NCBI GenBank assembly: GCA_002497245.1
Contig: DANB01000030.1
Location: 10,387 to 38,373, forward strand
DNA: 27,987 bases
Direction: 5' to 3'
From: Euryarchaeota archaeon UBA439
Lineage (GTDB): Archaea > Thermoplasmatota > Poseidoniia > Poseidoniales > Thalassarchaeaceae
The position numbers and the translations under genes were made by a program. This document shows positions 8,548-16,948 of the stretch, piece after piece; position 1 is the first letter of the stretch; each line of letters starts with the position of its first letter. The notes under the pieces were generated by a model. The model made no database searches, had not been told where the DNA came from, and saw only the letters and a program-made list of their open reading frames with translations.

Positions 8548-9960
8548 TCATACTTCAATAATCTGTGGTTTAAGATTGCGGCCATTATATTCTCTTGCTT
8601 TAATTACATCTATAACATAAGCAACTTTTGCAACATGAACTTCAATCTCAGTATTCTTATCTGATTGATTGATTTCACCAATAATTATCTCTGGAATCTT
8701 TGCTTGACTGACTATCCAATCACTTAATGCCCTTTTCGTTGATTCTTGTTCTCCAATCTGAAGATTAATTTTAACCATCCCAAATGAATCCGCTACTTCA
8801 TCCCAATCATCTCTTTTTCTAACTGGGTCTCTATTCATTCCCTCGGGTAATTCAGGAGTTTCTATAAATGGTATTTCTAGCCCCCAAGTTGAACTAATTT
8901 TTTGTAAACTACCCTTATCTTCTTTTGAAACAAGACTCCATGCTTCTCCTTTCCTACCCATTCTACCTGTTCTGCCAATTCTATGAACGAATGCTTCTGT
9001 ATCGTCGGGTAAGTCATAGTTGACAACAATGGTAATGCCATCAACATCTAGTCCTCTAGCAGCAACATCTGTAGCTACAACTATTTTTTCATTGCCAGAC
9101 TTAAAATTACTCAATAATTTTTCTCTTTTTTTCTGAGGCATATCTCCATGTATTCCTACTGCCTTCATTTGGAACTTCCCCAATCTTTCTACAATTACAT
9201 CTACCATTCTCTTTGTATTGCTGAAAATTAGCATTTGTCCACTTTCGGACATATTAGCTATTAATCTTCCAAGAACCCATAATTTATTTGCCCGCCCAAT
9301 CCTTACAGCATAAAGATCAATTTCGGGAATATCTACTTCTAAATCATCGGTCATAACATGCTCAGCATCATCCATTATTTCTTCAGTAATGTTCAGTACT
9401 TCATCTGGGAATGTTGCACTAAATAATAAATTCTGTTCACGATTTGGCATTTTCCCAATTATCCATAAAATATCTGGGAAAAATCCCATATCTAGCATTC
9501 TATCTGCCTCATCCAAACAAAAAATAGAAATTTTTTCTAATTTTAGATGACCTTTCTTTGCCATATCAATAACTCTGCCAGGAGTTCCTACAACAATATC
9601 ACATCCTTTTGATAGGACTTTTGCTTGTTTTTCAATATCGGTTCCTCCGTATACTGAGACAATTTTCAATCCTTTTTTACCTTGTAGTATTTCCAATTCT
9701 TCAGTTACCTGAACTGCAAGTTCTCTAGTAGGGCAAAGGATTATTGATTGAGGATAACCTTTTTTCTGACATTTTTCTATTATTGGTATTCCAAATGCCG
9801 CAGTTTTCCCCGAACCAGTCTTTGCTTGTCCAACTATATCTTTTCCTTTTCTTGCAAGAGGAATCGAATCTAGTTGTATTTCTGTTGGTTCATTCCAACC
9901 TCGTGACTTTATAGCATCTAATATGTTAGATTCCAAGTCCCATTTCTCGAAAATTGACAT
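8548..9960 (-). CDS. DEAD-box ATP-dependent RNA helicase with DbpA-like C-terminal domain
   Basis: The 470-aa product unwinds RNA duplexes or remodels RNPs, probably in ribosome assembly or mRNA turnover. All core motifs are present: Q-motif region (FEKWDL...PTEIQ), motif I AKTGSGKT (46-53), Ia PTREL (77-81), GG (105-106), Ib TPGR (126-129), DEAD (150-153), SAT (181-183), IV LIFSNTKR, V VATDVAARGLDV and VI HRIGRTGR. The C-terminal ~75 residues (MVKINLQIG ... YNGRNLKPQIIEV) resemble the DbpA/DeaD RNA-binding domain. ATG 9960 follows GAGGCGAT at good spacing. The 94-aa unknown lies 9 nt upstream and tusA 9 nt downstream. Confidence 0.95.
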   Translation of the reverse strand: MSIFEKWDLESNILDAIKSRGWNEPTEIQLDSIPLARKGKDIVGQAKTGSGKTAAFGIPIIEKCQKKGYPQSIILCPTRELAVQVTEELEILQGKKGLKIVSVYGGTDIEKQAKVLSKGCDIVVGTPGRVIDMAKKGHLKLEKISIFCLDEADRMLDMGFFPDILWIIGKMPNREQNLLFSATFPDEVLNITEEIMDDAEHVMTDDLEVDIPEIDLYAVRIGRANKLWVLGRLIANMSESGQMLIFSNTKRMVDVIVERLGKFQMKAVGIHGDMPQKKREKLLSNFKSGNEKIVVATDVAARGLDVDGITIVVNYDLPDDTEAFVHRIGRTGRMGRKGEAWSLVSKEDKGSLQKISSTWGLEIPFIETPELPEGMNRDPVRKRDDWDEVADSFGMVKINLQIGEQESTKRALSDWIVSQAKIPEIIIGEINQSDKNTEIEVHVAKVAYVIDVIKAREYNGRNLKPQIIEV

Positions 9961-9969
9961 ATCATCGCC

Positions 9970-10254
9970 TCAGAAGGTCTCGGATTCTTTGATTTCCTTC
10001 TGAAGTTCTCCCATCCAGTATTTTTTACAATTCTCTTTTGTTAGAAATTGATCCTTTGAAGAAAAATTATGATTAAAATGACCTTTATCTGCAGAAGCAA
10101 ATTGATCATTTGTCTTTTTATGGAACTTCTGAAGTACATGTTGCTTCATGTATTGTTGAAATTTTAATGACTTTTGTCTATTGATTCCATTTGGTGTGAC
10201 ACCCTCCCAAAGGCGTTCAAATTGTTCGAGTTTCTCGTCAAACTGTTCGCTCAT
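9970..10254 (-). CDS. Conserved-looking 94-aa unknown protein
   Basis: A small, highly charged, mostly helical soluble protein with no Cys cluster except one Cys near the end (ENCKKYW). It starts with an amphipathic helix (FDEKLEQFERLWEGV) and is rich in Lys, Gln and Phe in the middle, suggesting a nucleic-acid or protein-binding adaptor. The start ATG at 10254 overlaps the stop of the HEAT-repeat gene by 4 nt (ATGA), and the DEAD-box helicase starts 9 nt downstream, so translation is probably coupled. It may act with the helicase or the HEAT scaffold. I do not recognise the family. Confidence 0.75.
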   Translation of the reverse strand: MSEQFDEKLEQFERLWEGVTPNGINRQKSLKFQQYMKQHVLQKFHKKTNDQFASADKGHFNHNFSSKDQFLTKENCKKYWMGELQKEIKESETF

Positions 10255-11462
10255 CTCAAGTCCTCAGGTTTTGCCCGACTTGCCTTCTGTTTATCATGTT
10301 CACCCTTCGGGTCGTCCTGCTTAATTTGCATAGTGAACTCTTTCTCCCCCTCGTCATTGACTTTCTCGACAGGTGCTAAAAATCTATTTTTTTCACTTTC
10401 AGAACCATCTAATTCAACATCTATTGATAGAGCAGTAAGCCGTTTACGGAGCTTCGGATTAGTCTCCTGCCTCAATAATTCCGCTGCACTTTCTCTCAAT
10501 CTATCTCCAGTAAGAATTATTGAAAGTTGCTCGACACAAGCTGTTCTTAGGTTAATATCTCTTGATCTAGCTCCACGTAAAATCATATCTGTGACTCTTG
10601 GGCTTTGCATATCCAATTTCTTCATAGCACGAATTACAGAATTACGAACATCTGTATCATCATCATTTAACGCATGTTCAACCAATATAAGGGCAATCCT
10701 AGGTTCACTATTTGTCAGAGTAACCAGGCATTTAGCTGCATTTCTTCTGACCTGTGCGTCTTCATCTTCCAATGACCAACCAATTAAATCCCATCCCGAA
10801 GGTCCACCTTTGGCAGCAATATTTCTTAGAATCTTAGAACCTTTCCTTCTAAGATCTACCTCGTCTTCTCTGATTAGTTCATCAATATGTAAACAGCCGG
10901 TTTCTGGCCATGCAATACTTGTCAATTTTAGAGCTTCAAAAGCATTTTTCCTATGATCTTTGTTTTCACTTCTTAATTCTCTTCTCAAAATTTCTTCACA
11001 ACCTGAAGGAAAGATTGGAGACATTTTCTGTAGAGCCTGCATTGCAATTTTTCTTACATTTACATCTTTGTCTTGCAATCTATCAGATAGATAAATCATT
11101 AAATCTGTATGTAGTTTTAATGAGAAACTAGGCATTACTTCTAATCCTGCTTTTCTTATTTCCACATCATCATCATCTAATGCTTCTAGTAAAATCTCAT
11201 GTGCTTTTGGGATTGAATTTTCGTATACTCTGGCTAGAGCCTTTATACCATCGGTTCTTTTCACAAAACCTCCACCATTTGTCAAAGATAATTCTAATCT
11301 TTCAATTCTCCCCTCTGCTAATTTTAAAATCTCAAAAACAGGAATTCTTTGCCAAGGCCCATCTGATGGTTGTAAAGAACGAATGTCCATTTCAATAGAT
11401 TTTTTCCTTTGTTGGATAATTTTACCCGTACGAGGATCCCTTGCAACATAGTCATTGGCCAT
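10251..11462 (-). CDS. HEAT-repeat protein (PBS-lyase-HEAT-like)
   Basis: An alpha-solenoid of about seven HEAT-like units, each with the pattern D-x-D-V-x-(I/V)-R-x-x-A. Examples are DDDVEIRKAGLEVMP, DKDVNVRKIAMQALQKM, DEDAQVRRNAAKCL, DDDTDVRNSVIRAMKKL and SRDINLRTACVEQL. The N-terminal ~40 residues are basic, and the C-terminal ~60 are charged and probably disordered (ending ASRAKPEDLR). Such solenoids serve as protein-protein scaffolds; no enzymatic residues are visible. ATG 11462 gives 403 aa. A TTG at 11471 would add three residues but lies almost on the GGCGAT binding site. It is the promoter-proximal gene of the five-gene minus-strand operon, and its stop overlaps the next start. Confidence 0.85.
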   Translation of the reverse strand: MANDYVARDPRTGKIIQQRKKSIEMDIRSLQPSDGPWQRIPVFEILKLAEGRIERLELSLTNGGGFVKRTDGIKALARVYENSIPKAHEILLEALDDDDVEIRKAGLEVMPSFSLKLHTDLMIYLSDRLQDKDVNVRKIAMQALQKMSPIFPSGCEEILRRELRSENKDHRKNAFEALKLTSIAWPETGCLHIDELIREDEVDLRRKGSKILRNIAAKGGPSGWDLIGWSLEDEDAQVRRNAAKCLVTLTNSEPRIALILVEHALNDDDTDVRNSVIRAMKKLDMQSPRVTDMILRGARSRDINLRTACVEQLSIILTGDRLRESAAELLRQETNPKLRKRLTALSIDVELDGSESEKNRFLAPVEKVNDEGEKEFTMQIKQDDPKGEHDKQKASRAKPEDLR

Positions 11463-11546
11463 ATATTTCAATATCGCCGGAAGTAAACTCCATTATTCAA
11501 CTAAAGGTTCTGTTGTTCTGGAATAGATTAGAAAACAATCAATAGA

Positions 11547-11555
11547 CATTATATG
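11547..11555 (+). promoter_or_regulatory. TATA-like box before the DUF2240 gene
   Basis: CATTATATG is centred about 22 nt upstream of ATG 11573, which would make the transcript leaderless or nearly so. No Shine-Dalgarno sequence is seen before that ATG, which agrees. Positional inference only. Confidence 0.35.
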
Positions 11556-11572
11556 TTCAGAAGTATGTTAGT

Positions 11573-12154
11573 ATGTATGATGAATCCAACGATGATTTTC
11601 ATAAATTGATATTTGTGAGTTTTTCTGAGGATAAAAAATTAAGAGTTTCAGACTTAGTGAGACTTTGGTCTCTTGAACTTCAATGGATGAAACCCGAAGA
11701 GGCATCTTTAGTAATCGAAAAATTAATTCAATCTGGTTGGTTTAAATTAGAAAATAATTTTGTTTCTCCAGCTATTTTTGATAAAAAGTCTATACCTAGT
11801 CTTGGTTGGCAACCAATGTTAAGAATAATTTCATCTCCACCAATATTTAATTCTGAGTCAACTTCTTTTGTAGATGAGGAGGAGGTCAAGTCAGAAATTG
11901 TTGTTAATGTTGTTGAATCAGAAAAAAACATATCCGAAGAAAAATATCCTCCTGATAGGTCAGAAAGTAATATTCCTGCGTTAATTCGATTTATTGCGAA
12001 GAAATCAAAAATAGATAATCGGGAAGTAGTTAGAAGAGCTCAAAGAAAAAGACGCTCATTAGGACCTATTACCTTATGGATGTCTTTAGCTCTTGTTGCA
12101 AGAGAACAGGGTCTAGATATGGTCGAAGTTTCATCTTTAATTGAACCAGTCTAG
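11573..12154 (+). CDS. DUF2240 family protein
   Basis: The 193-aa product matches the archaeal DUF2240 layout. It has an N-terminal winged-helix-like segment (LRVSDLVRLWSLELQWMKPEEASLVIEKLIQSG) followed by FVSPAI...IPSLGWQPM. A variable acidic linker covers about residues 90-128. The C-terminal helical part (IPALIRFIAKKSKIDNREVV...LGPITLWMSLALVAREQGLDM) resembles the end of the family. The function of DUF2240 is unknown; the fold suggests a DNA/RNA-binding or regulatory role. ATG 11573 is the first in frame. It diverges from the HEAT operon, and its stop overlaps the convergent RND gene by 4 nt. Confidence 0.82.
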   Translation: MYDESNDDFHKLIFVSFSEDKKLRVSDLVRLWSLELQWMKPEEASLVIEKLIQSGWFKLENNFVSPAIFDKKSIPSLGWQPMLRIISSPPIFNSESTSFVDEEEVKSEIVVNVVESEKNISEEKYPPDRSESNIPALIRFIAKKSKIDNREVVRRAQRKRRSLGPITLWMSLALVAREQGLDMVEVSSLIEPV

Positions 12155-14709
12155 TTTTCACTGGATGTTCTGACCTCTGCAGCTAATAGTCCTGGAAGAA
12201 CGAATAACGCTAGAATTAGAGAAAATGCTACAGAGATTGAGCTAACAATTCCAAAATCTTGAATCACTGGTATAGGTGATAATTTCAGAACTAAAAATCC
12301 GCATATTGTAGTACCAGCCGACATTATTAGAGCAGTCCCTGTAGTTTTATACATCATTTTCATAGATTCCCATACTCCATAGCCAGATTTTCTATTACTT
12401 TCAAAACTCCGCCAAACATGTATGGAATAATCTATTCCAAGTCCAACAGTAAGCGCTGTAATCATAATAGTCAATACATTCCAATTTAAACCCAGAATCG
12501 CCATCGATCCAACAACCCATGAACCACTTATTCCGACAGGAAGAATAACTACTAATGATTGTCCAAGCCTTCTAGTTAGGATGAATAGAACTATTATCGA
12601 AACAAGTAAACTCCAGCCAGTTGATTCAACTTGGGAGACAACCAGTCCAGAGAAAATACTGTGAATCATCATTACATCTCCGCCAATGTGAGCGTTCGCA
12701 TCAATATATCCTGATTCTTCTATCCATTCAGCTTGTTTTTCAAATTCTATAGCTAGTACTGAAGTTTCTTCACTAGTCTCTGCTATGACATCTACTCTTA
12801 TTTTGAGATATTTTAGATTATTATTATCCTCAGTTAGTGCGACATACATTGATGTTCTTTCACTCCAAGATTGTCCTCTTAGTGGCTCCCCAATTGAATC
12901 ATTAAGTAGTAGTGAATGAACTGCTGCTGAAACATCCCCTTCTTCAAAACCATCGCCTACATCTAATCTTCCATCATATATCCCAAGATGGAATGTTTCT
13001 CCAAAGCTAGAATCGGCTTCAATAGCATCTCTGAGTATAGGGTATAAACCGTCATAAGATGGGCGTTGTGAATCAGTATTAGTTGGTATGACCACGTTAG
13101 AAATAGTAGAAATTCTAAGATCTAACATATCCAGTCCTCGTAACAAGTCTCTTTCACCCGATAGCGAATCTTTGTCATTACTTGGCTCAATGAGTATAGT
13201 TACTGACTTCCAAGCTGCTGCATCATAAGATTCATACATGTCTCCTCTAACTTCCATAATCGGCATATCTTCTTCTGAAAGAAAATCTGTTAGTTCAAAA
13301 CTTGTTTCAAGTTTAGTTCCTGCTAAAAATACCGAACTAGTCGTAAGTAAAACAACAACAAGCAATATTCTTGCAGTATTTCTTTTTTGGAAATTAGTTG
13401 CTAAATCAGCAAATTTTGATAAATCGGTAGGTTTTCTTTTATTAGGTCCTGTAGTTTTTTCCACAACTACATGTAATGCTCCAACGGTTACTGTACTAGC
13501 AATAAATGCGCACACTACTCCTAATGCCAATGTGATGCCAAAAGTTCGTAAGGGTGGTAATGGGGACAAAGAACTTGCTAGGAACGCAGATACTGTAGTT
13601 ACTACTGCTAGCGTCAGAGCTACTCTTAATATCGAAAATGCCTTTATCCATGCATGAGCTGCCGAATTAGTATTCTTTCTAGCTTCCTCATATCCTCTTT
13701 GAAGATGAATCGCATAGTCAATACCTAGACCAAAAACTACTGGGGCCACCGCAACTTCAAGTATAGAAAAAGGCCTTCCTAGTAAGGTAATAGTTCCATA
13801 CGTCCAAACTAGAGCCGCAGTGAGTCCTAGTAAAGGTGCTACAATCATTAATATTGAACGGAAGACCACTGCTAAAACAAATACTACAACAATAATTGCT
13901 AACATCAATAACCAAGTGAAATTATCTAATGTTGTATCATTGATGTCATTACTAATCAAATCATCTGAGATAACTCCATAATTCAATACTGTACTAGAAT
14001 CTGAAGAGATATTTCCGGTTAATACTTCTCTAATATTTTTTGCAAGTGTTTGCCTGTCCTTAGAATCTAAAGAACCATCAACTTCTATGACCCACATGGT
14101 ACTAGATGAAATTGGAGTTGAAGCACCTTCTTTAGTCACAATCCAGTCACAAACATGCATATATTCAAAATCAATATTTAGTAAAGCATCATTCGCAAAT
14201 GTTGCTGATGCAATAGCTTGATCATTACCAATTGCATCTGTACATTCTTCGTCATCTTCTATAACTGCTAGAAGTAAATTATCCCATTCATTAAAATCAT
14301 GTATTGATCTATTTTCATTATCTCTTTCCTCTAGTATATTTTGTAAAATACTTGCAATATTTATATGTGCAATAATTTCATCTCCGAATACTTCATCAAT
14401 TGTTTCTAAGTCTCCATATAATTGTTGCAATGCTCCGATTTCGAGAACATTAGCACCTTCTTCATTTGGTGTAACATGGACATATATTCTGTTGGGAGTA
14501 TCCTCCATTACGAGATTCATTCTTTCTTCCGCAGATTTCGCCTCACTTTCTGGTGCGAATGATGAAAGATCGGTAGTGAATTCTGGCAATGGGAAAAGTA
14601 CTGATGCAGTTATTACGGTTAATAATAGGCTGATAATTAGTATCGCTGGCGCCAATCTTCCGAAAGCCTCGGCGAACCTTTCTTCTCTTGATTCGCCCCC
14701 CATCATCAT
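12151..14709 (-). CDS. RND/MMPL-superfamily transporter (852 aa)
   Basis: A single-chain 'double RND' membrane protein. Each half has one N-terminal helix, a large extracytoplasmic domain and a bundle of about five helices. Half 1 starts with the helix at ~21-40, has its ectodomain at ~41-262 and carries GLGIDYAIH (Asp331-Tyr332) in its fourth helix. Half 2 repeats this with a helix at ~448-464, ectodomain ~465-690 and GLGIDYSIH (Asp760-Tyr761). In MMPL3-type proteins this Asp-Tyr pair in both halves carries the proton relay, so both relays look intact. Likely substrates are lipids or other hydrophobic envelope compounds; the substrate is unknown. The start is one of three ATGs (14709, 14706, 14703) without a clear binding site. 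It is monocistronic and divergent from rpoL. Confidence 0.88.
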   Translation of the reverse strand: MMMGGESREERFAEAFGRLAPAILIISLLLTVITASVLFPLPEFTTDLSSFAPESEAKSAEERMNLVMEDTPNRIYVHVTPNEEGANVLEIGALQQLYGDLETIDEVFGDEIIAHINIASILQNILEERDNENRSIHDFNEWDNLLLAVIEDDEECTDAIGNDQAIASATFANDALLNIDFEYMHVCDWIVTKEGASTPISSSTMWVIEVDGSLDSKDRQTLAKNIREVLTGNISSDSSTVLNYGVISDDLISNDINDTTLDNFTWLLMLAIIVVVFVLAVVFRSILMIVAPLLGLTAALVWTYGTITLLGRPFSILEVAVAPVVFGLGIDYAIHLQRGYEEARKNTNSAAHAWIKAFSILRVALTLAVVTTVSAFLASSLSPLPPLRTFGITLALGVVCAFIASTVTVGALHVVVEKTTGPNKRKPTDLSKFADLATNFQKRNTARILLVVVLLTTSSVFLAGTKLETSFELTDFLSEEDMPIMEVRGDMYESYDAAAWKSVTILIEPSNDKDSLSGERDLLRGLDMLDLRISTISNVVIPTNTDSQRPSYDGLYPILRDAIEADSSFGETFHLGIYDGRLDVGDGFEEGDVSAAVHSLLLNDSIGEPLRGQSWSERTSMYVALTEDNNNLKYLKIRVDVIAETSEETSVLAIEFEKQAEWIEESGYIDANAHIGGDVMMIHSIFSGLVVSQVESTGWSLLVSIIVLFILTRRLGQSLVVILPVGISGSWVVGSMAILGLNWNVLTIMITALTVGLGIDYSIHVWRSFESNRKSGYGVWESMKMMYKTTGTALIMSAGTTICGFLVLKLSPIPVIQDFGIVSSISVAFSLILALFVLPGLLAAEVRTSSEN

Positions 14710-14780
14710 TAACCCGAATCAATATCGGTGTTAAAGTTAGACCGTCTACCGTCCCTTCAATGGCCAGCATTCGAAGGCAA

Positions 14781-14799
14781 GCCCTCAAAAAGGGGGGGC
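14781..14799 (+). other. G-rich hairpin in the rpoL upstream region
   Basis: GCCCTC (14781-14786) can pair with GGGGGC (14794-14799) around an AAAAAGG loop, including one T-G pair that works only in the plus-strand RNA. It ends 18 nt before the rpoL ATG and contains a run of seven G in AT-rich DNA. It could be a leader structure of rpoL mRNA if transcription starts upstream; the start site is not known. Confidence 0.35.
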
Positions 14800-14817
14800 G
14801 ACTCGAACGGCTGTCTT

Positions 14818-15075
14818 ATGCCAATCAAAGTCTTGAAAAACGAAGGAACCGAACTTCGTCTCAGAATTATCGGAGAGAATCATTCAACCCTGCAATTGTT
14901 CCGTTCACGTCTCAATGATAGTAAAGATGTAGACTATGCTAATTACTTCCAAAAACATCCTGATTTGGATGAACCCGAACTATATGTTCGTTGTGTAAAA
15001 GGTAAGAAAGCTGAGAAAGTTTTCCGTGACCTTTGTTCAGATATCAATAAAGAATTATCAAATTTAGAATTATAA
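14818..15075 (+). CDS. rpoL: DNA-directed RNA polymerase subunit L (Rpb11/Rpo11)
   Basis: Small RNA polymerase subunit that pairs with Rpo3 (RpoD) to form the alpha-like assembly platform. The product of ATG 14818 is 85 aa, the usual size. It has the N-terminal strand MPIKVLKNEGTELRLRIIGE and the signature ENHSTLQLFRSRL, matching the family's EDHTLANLLRE-type motif. The HPDLDEPELYVRC strand-turn-strand and a C-terminal helix ending in a charged SNLEL follow. The frame is open further upstream, but that part has no similarity to the family and no binding site. truD follows 12 nt downstream, so the two are probably cotranscribed. Confidence 0.93.
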   Translation: MPIKVLKNEGTELRLRIIGENHSTLQLFRSRLNDSKDVDYANYFQKHPDLDEPELYVRCVKGKKAEKVFRDLCSDINKELSNLEL

Positions 15076-15087
15076 GCGTTGTTGAAT

Positions 15088-16485
15088 ATGGATAATAAGT
15101 CCATTGAAGAGTATCTTGGTTTTGGTTCTGGAGCTGTTGAAGGCTTCGGAATAGGAGGACTTTTGAAAGTTCAAGTCGAGGATTTCAGAGTCGAAGAAGT
15201 CTCGCCTATCCCCGCACTCGATCCAAAAGGTCGTTTTACAGTAGTTAGAGCCACATTAGTAAATTGGGAAACTAATCGTTTTCTTAAGAGATTATCAAGA
15301 GCCTGTGGAATCAACAGAAATCGTATTTTTGCATCTGGTTTGAAAGATAAGAGGGCAATAACTACGCAACTTCTAGTTATTGATGCACCGCGGAAAAAAG
15401 TAGAATCTGTAGAGATTCCAGATACGACCTTAGAAATTTTAGGTAGAACACATCAAAAAATAGGCATGTCTGATCATGACGGGAACAGATTCTCAATAAC
15501 CGTAAGAGGATGTTGTTACGAGAATGGTGAACCAATGGATGGTAAGGAAGCCATGCGGAGAGTATTACAATTAATTTCCAATATGTCTGAAAGGCTAGGT
15601 GAGAATGTTTTCCCTAACTGGATTGGCCCTCAACGTTTTGGCTCAACTAGGCCTGTTACTCCAGAAGTTGGCCGTGCAGTTGTTTCGGAAGACTTTCAAG
15701 AAGCAGTTAATTTATATCTTGGAATGAAAGGGATGAATGATGGCCAAGAAACAGAACTTTTTAGAGAAATGTGGAGAGATACACAAAATCCTGAAAAGTG
15801 TTTAGAAATCATTCCTAAACATTTAGGATTCGAGAGAAATATGTTGGAGAGTTTGCAAAAACAACCTGAAAATTGGGTTAAAGCATACAAAACACTTCCT
15901 CCTTCATTACAATTATTAACAGTTCATTCTTTACAGTCTTTAGCATTTAATCACTCATTAGCTGGGCGTCTTAAGTCTAATCTTGGGATTGTTGAACCAG
16001 AAATTGGTGATTTAGTAGCTCCAGTACAACCTAGTGGTAGAATTGATGTAGGAAAAATGTCTGAAGTTAGTGAGACAAATTTAGATAGATGTCGTCGAAA
16101 CTGTAGATTGGGCCGTTTAGCCGTAACGGGACCACTTCCAGGAAATGATGCACCAATTGCCACAGGGATTCCAGGAGATATAGAAAATAAAGCACTTCAA
16201 TTAACTAATTTAGACTCTATTGATTGGAAAGTATCTGCTATACCTCGTCTTTCTACTAATGGTACGAGGAGACCATTATCTGTAATGTTCCGTGATTTTT
16301 CAATAGAAGAAGTCCCTGAGATTCACGAATCTTCTATTTCAAAACGTTGGGAAGAAGGTCCTAGAGAGAATGATTTATGGAATCCAGAAGGAAGTAGCAT
16401 GAGAATGAAATTTATCCTTCCACCTGGGACATATGCAACTGTCTTGATGCGTGAACTAATGCGTTCACCTTTAGATCATTATTGA
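15088..16485 (+). CDS. truD: tRNA pseudouridine synthase D
   Basis: Makes pseudouridine at U13 of tRNAs. The motif GLKDKRAITTQ (residues 84-94) carries the catalytic Asp87. The N-terminal VEDFRVEEV and the segment FPNWIGPQRFGSTRPVTPEVG are the other TruD signatures. The long insertion between the two catalytic-fold parts (about 200-330) is typical of archaeal TruD. The C-terminal end MKFILPPGTYATVLMRELMR closes the fold. From ATG 15088 the product is 465 aa, slightly longer than many. TTG codons at 15079 and 15082 are in-frame alternatives nearer the rpoL stop. It is convergent with EF-1 beta, 13 nt away. Confidence 0.95.
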   Translation: MDNKSIEEYLGFGSGAVEGFGIGGLLKVQVEDFRVEEVSPIPALDPKGRFTVVRATLVNWETNRFLKRLSRACGINRNRIFASGLKDKRAITTQLLVIDAPRKKVESVEIPDTTLEILGRTHQKIGMSDHDGNRFSITVRGCCYENGEPMDGKEAMRRVLQLISNMSERLGENVFPNWIGPQRFGSTRPVTPEVGRAVVSEDFQEAVNLYLGMKGMNDGQETELFREMWRDTQNPEKCLEIIPKHLGFERNMLESLQKQPENWVKAYKTLPPSLQLLTVHSLQSLAFNHSLAGRLKSNLGIVEPEIGDLVAPVQPSGRIDVGKMSEVSETNLDRCRRNCRLGRLAVTGPLPGNDAPIATGIPGDIENKALQLTNLDSIDWKVSAIPRLSTNGTRRPLSVMFRDFSIEEVPEIHESSISKRWEEGPRENDLWNPEGSSMRMKFILPPGTYATVLMRELMRSPLDHY

Positions 16486-16498
16486 TCTAGTCAGATAT

Positions 16499-16765
16499 TC
16501 AGAGTCTTCCCATTTCTAGGGCTTCTATCTGTCCAACTAGGGGATTTATGCCTCTGACTCTTTCCTCGAATTCATCAACGATTCCCTCACCTTCTCCAAG
16601 AACTACTTGGACTTCAATAAACATCATTCCGAATGCTAGAGGTTTAATTTCCACAGCTTGAACCTCATCAAAAGAATCTATTACATTGGCAATAGCCTGA
16701 TAATCAGGAGCTCCCTCTTCTGGATTATTTATGGTTACCTTATATTTTACAACAACATGACCCAT
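16499..16765 (-). CDS. ef1b: Elongation factor 1-beta (aEF-1B)
   Basis: Guanine-nucleotide exchange factor that reloads aEF-1A with GTP during translation. The 88-aa product has the archaeal family length and pattern. It starts MGHVVVKYKVTINNPEEG, continues IKPLAFGMMFIEVQVVLGEGEGIVDEFEERV, and ends GQIEALEMGRL, the IxSVEV-like strand of the alpha-beta sandwich. ATG 16765 follows GAGGTG at 6-nt spacing; a GTG at 16774 overlaps that site and is rejected. The zinc-ribbon gene lies 15 nt upstream and is probably cotranscribed, a pairing also found in haloarchaea. Confidence 0.94.
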   Translation of the reverse strand: MGHVVVKYKVTINNPEEGAPDYQAIANVIDSFDEVQAVEIKPLAFGMMFIEVQVVLGEGEGIVDEFEERVRGINPLVGQIEALEMGRL

Positions 16766-16780
16766 TATTAACACCTCAAT

Positions 16781-16948
16781 TCAAGGACCCTGGAAGCCAC
16801 AACTTGGACATATGTAAGGGACTGCTTGAGTTCTGCATTGTGCACTTCTTCCAATTGAATTGCCACAAGAAGGGCATGGAAATGCAGTACTTTTGTTATC
16901 TACTAAGGGCACTCCTGACGATGTACAAACTTCTGCTCTACTTCCCAT
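16781..16948 (-). CDS. Short zinc-ribbon protein, HVO_2753-like
   Basis: A 55-aa product from ATG 16948 (GAGGGA about 4 nt upstream), ending in CPSCGFQGP, the near-invariant end of a small archaeal zinc-finger family encoded next to EF-1 beta. Family members usually carry four CxxC(G) knuckles. Here two are complete (Cys25/Cys28 and Cys47/Cys50). The other two are reduced to one Cys each: CTSSG at 8-12, where the second Cys is Ser, and RSAQC at 34-38, where the first is Ser. At most one canonical four-Cys site remains. The family's molecular role is unsettled; a translation or RNA link is inferred from the EF-1 beta context. The longer open frame to 17035 has no binding site. Confidence 0.85.
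   Translation of the reverse strand: MGSRAEVCTSSGVPLVDNKSTAFPCPSCGNSIGRSAQCRTQAVPYICPSCGFQGP

Noticed and set aside
10174..10956. 260-codon open frame on the plus strand opposite the HEAT gene
   Set aside because: Ser/Leu-rich shadow of the HEAT-repeat and 94-aa genes on the other strand; no start signal or recognisable domain.
13238..13657. 139-codon plus-strand frame inside the RND gene
   Set aside because: Antisense shadow of a clear MMPL coding frame with no binding site.
14780..14815. tRNA T-arm-like string (minus strand CCGTTCGAGTCGCC)
   Set aside because: The T-stem does not pair beyond two bases and no acceptor, D or anticodon arm is found around it.
14728..14817. Upstream extension of the rpoL reading frame (30 extra codons)
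   Set aside because: The extension does not resemble RpoL, lacks a ribosome binding site and runs through the G7 hairpin; ATG 14818 gives the normal family length.
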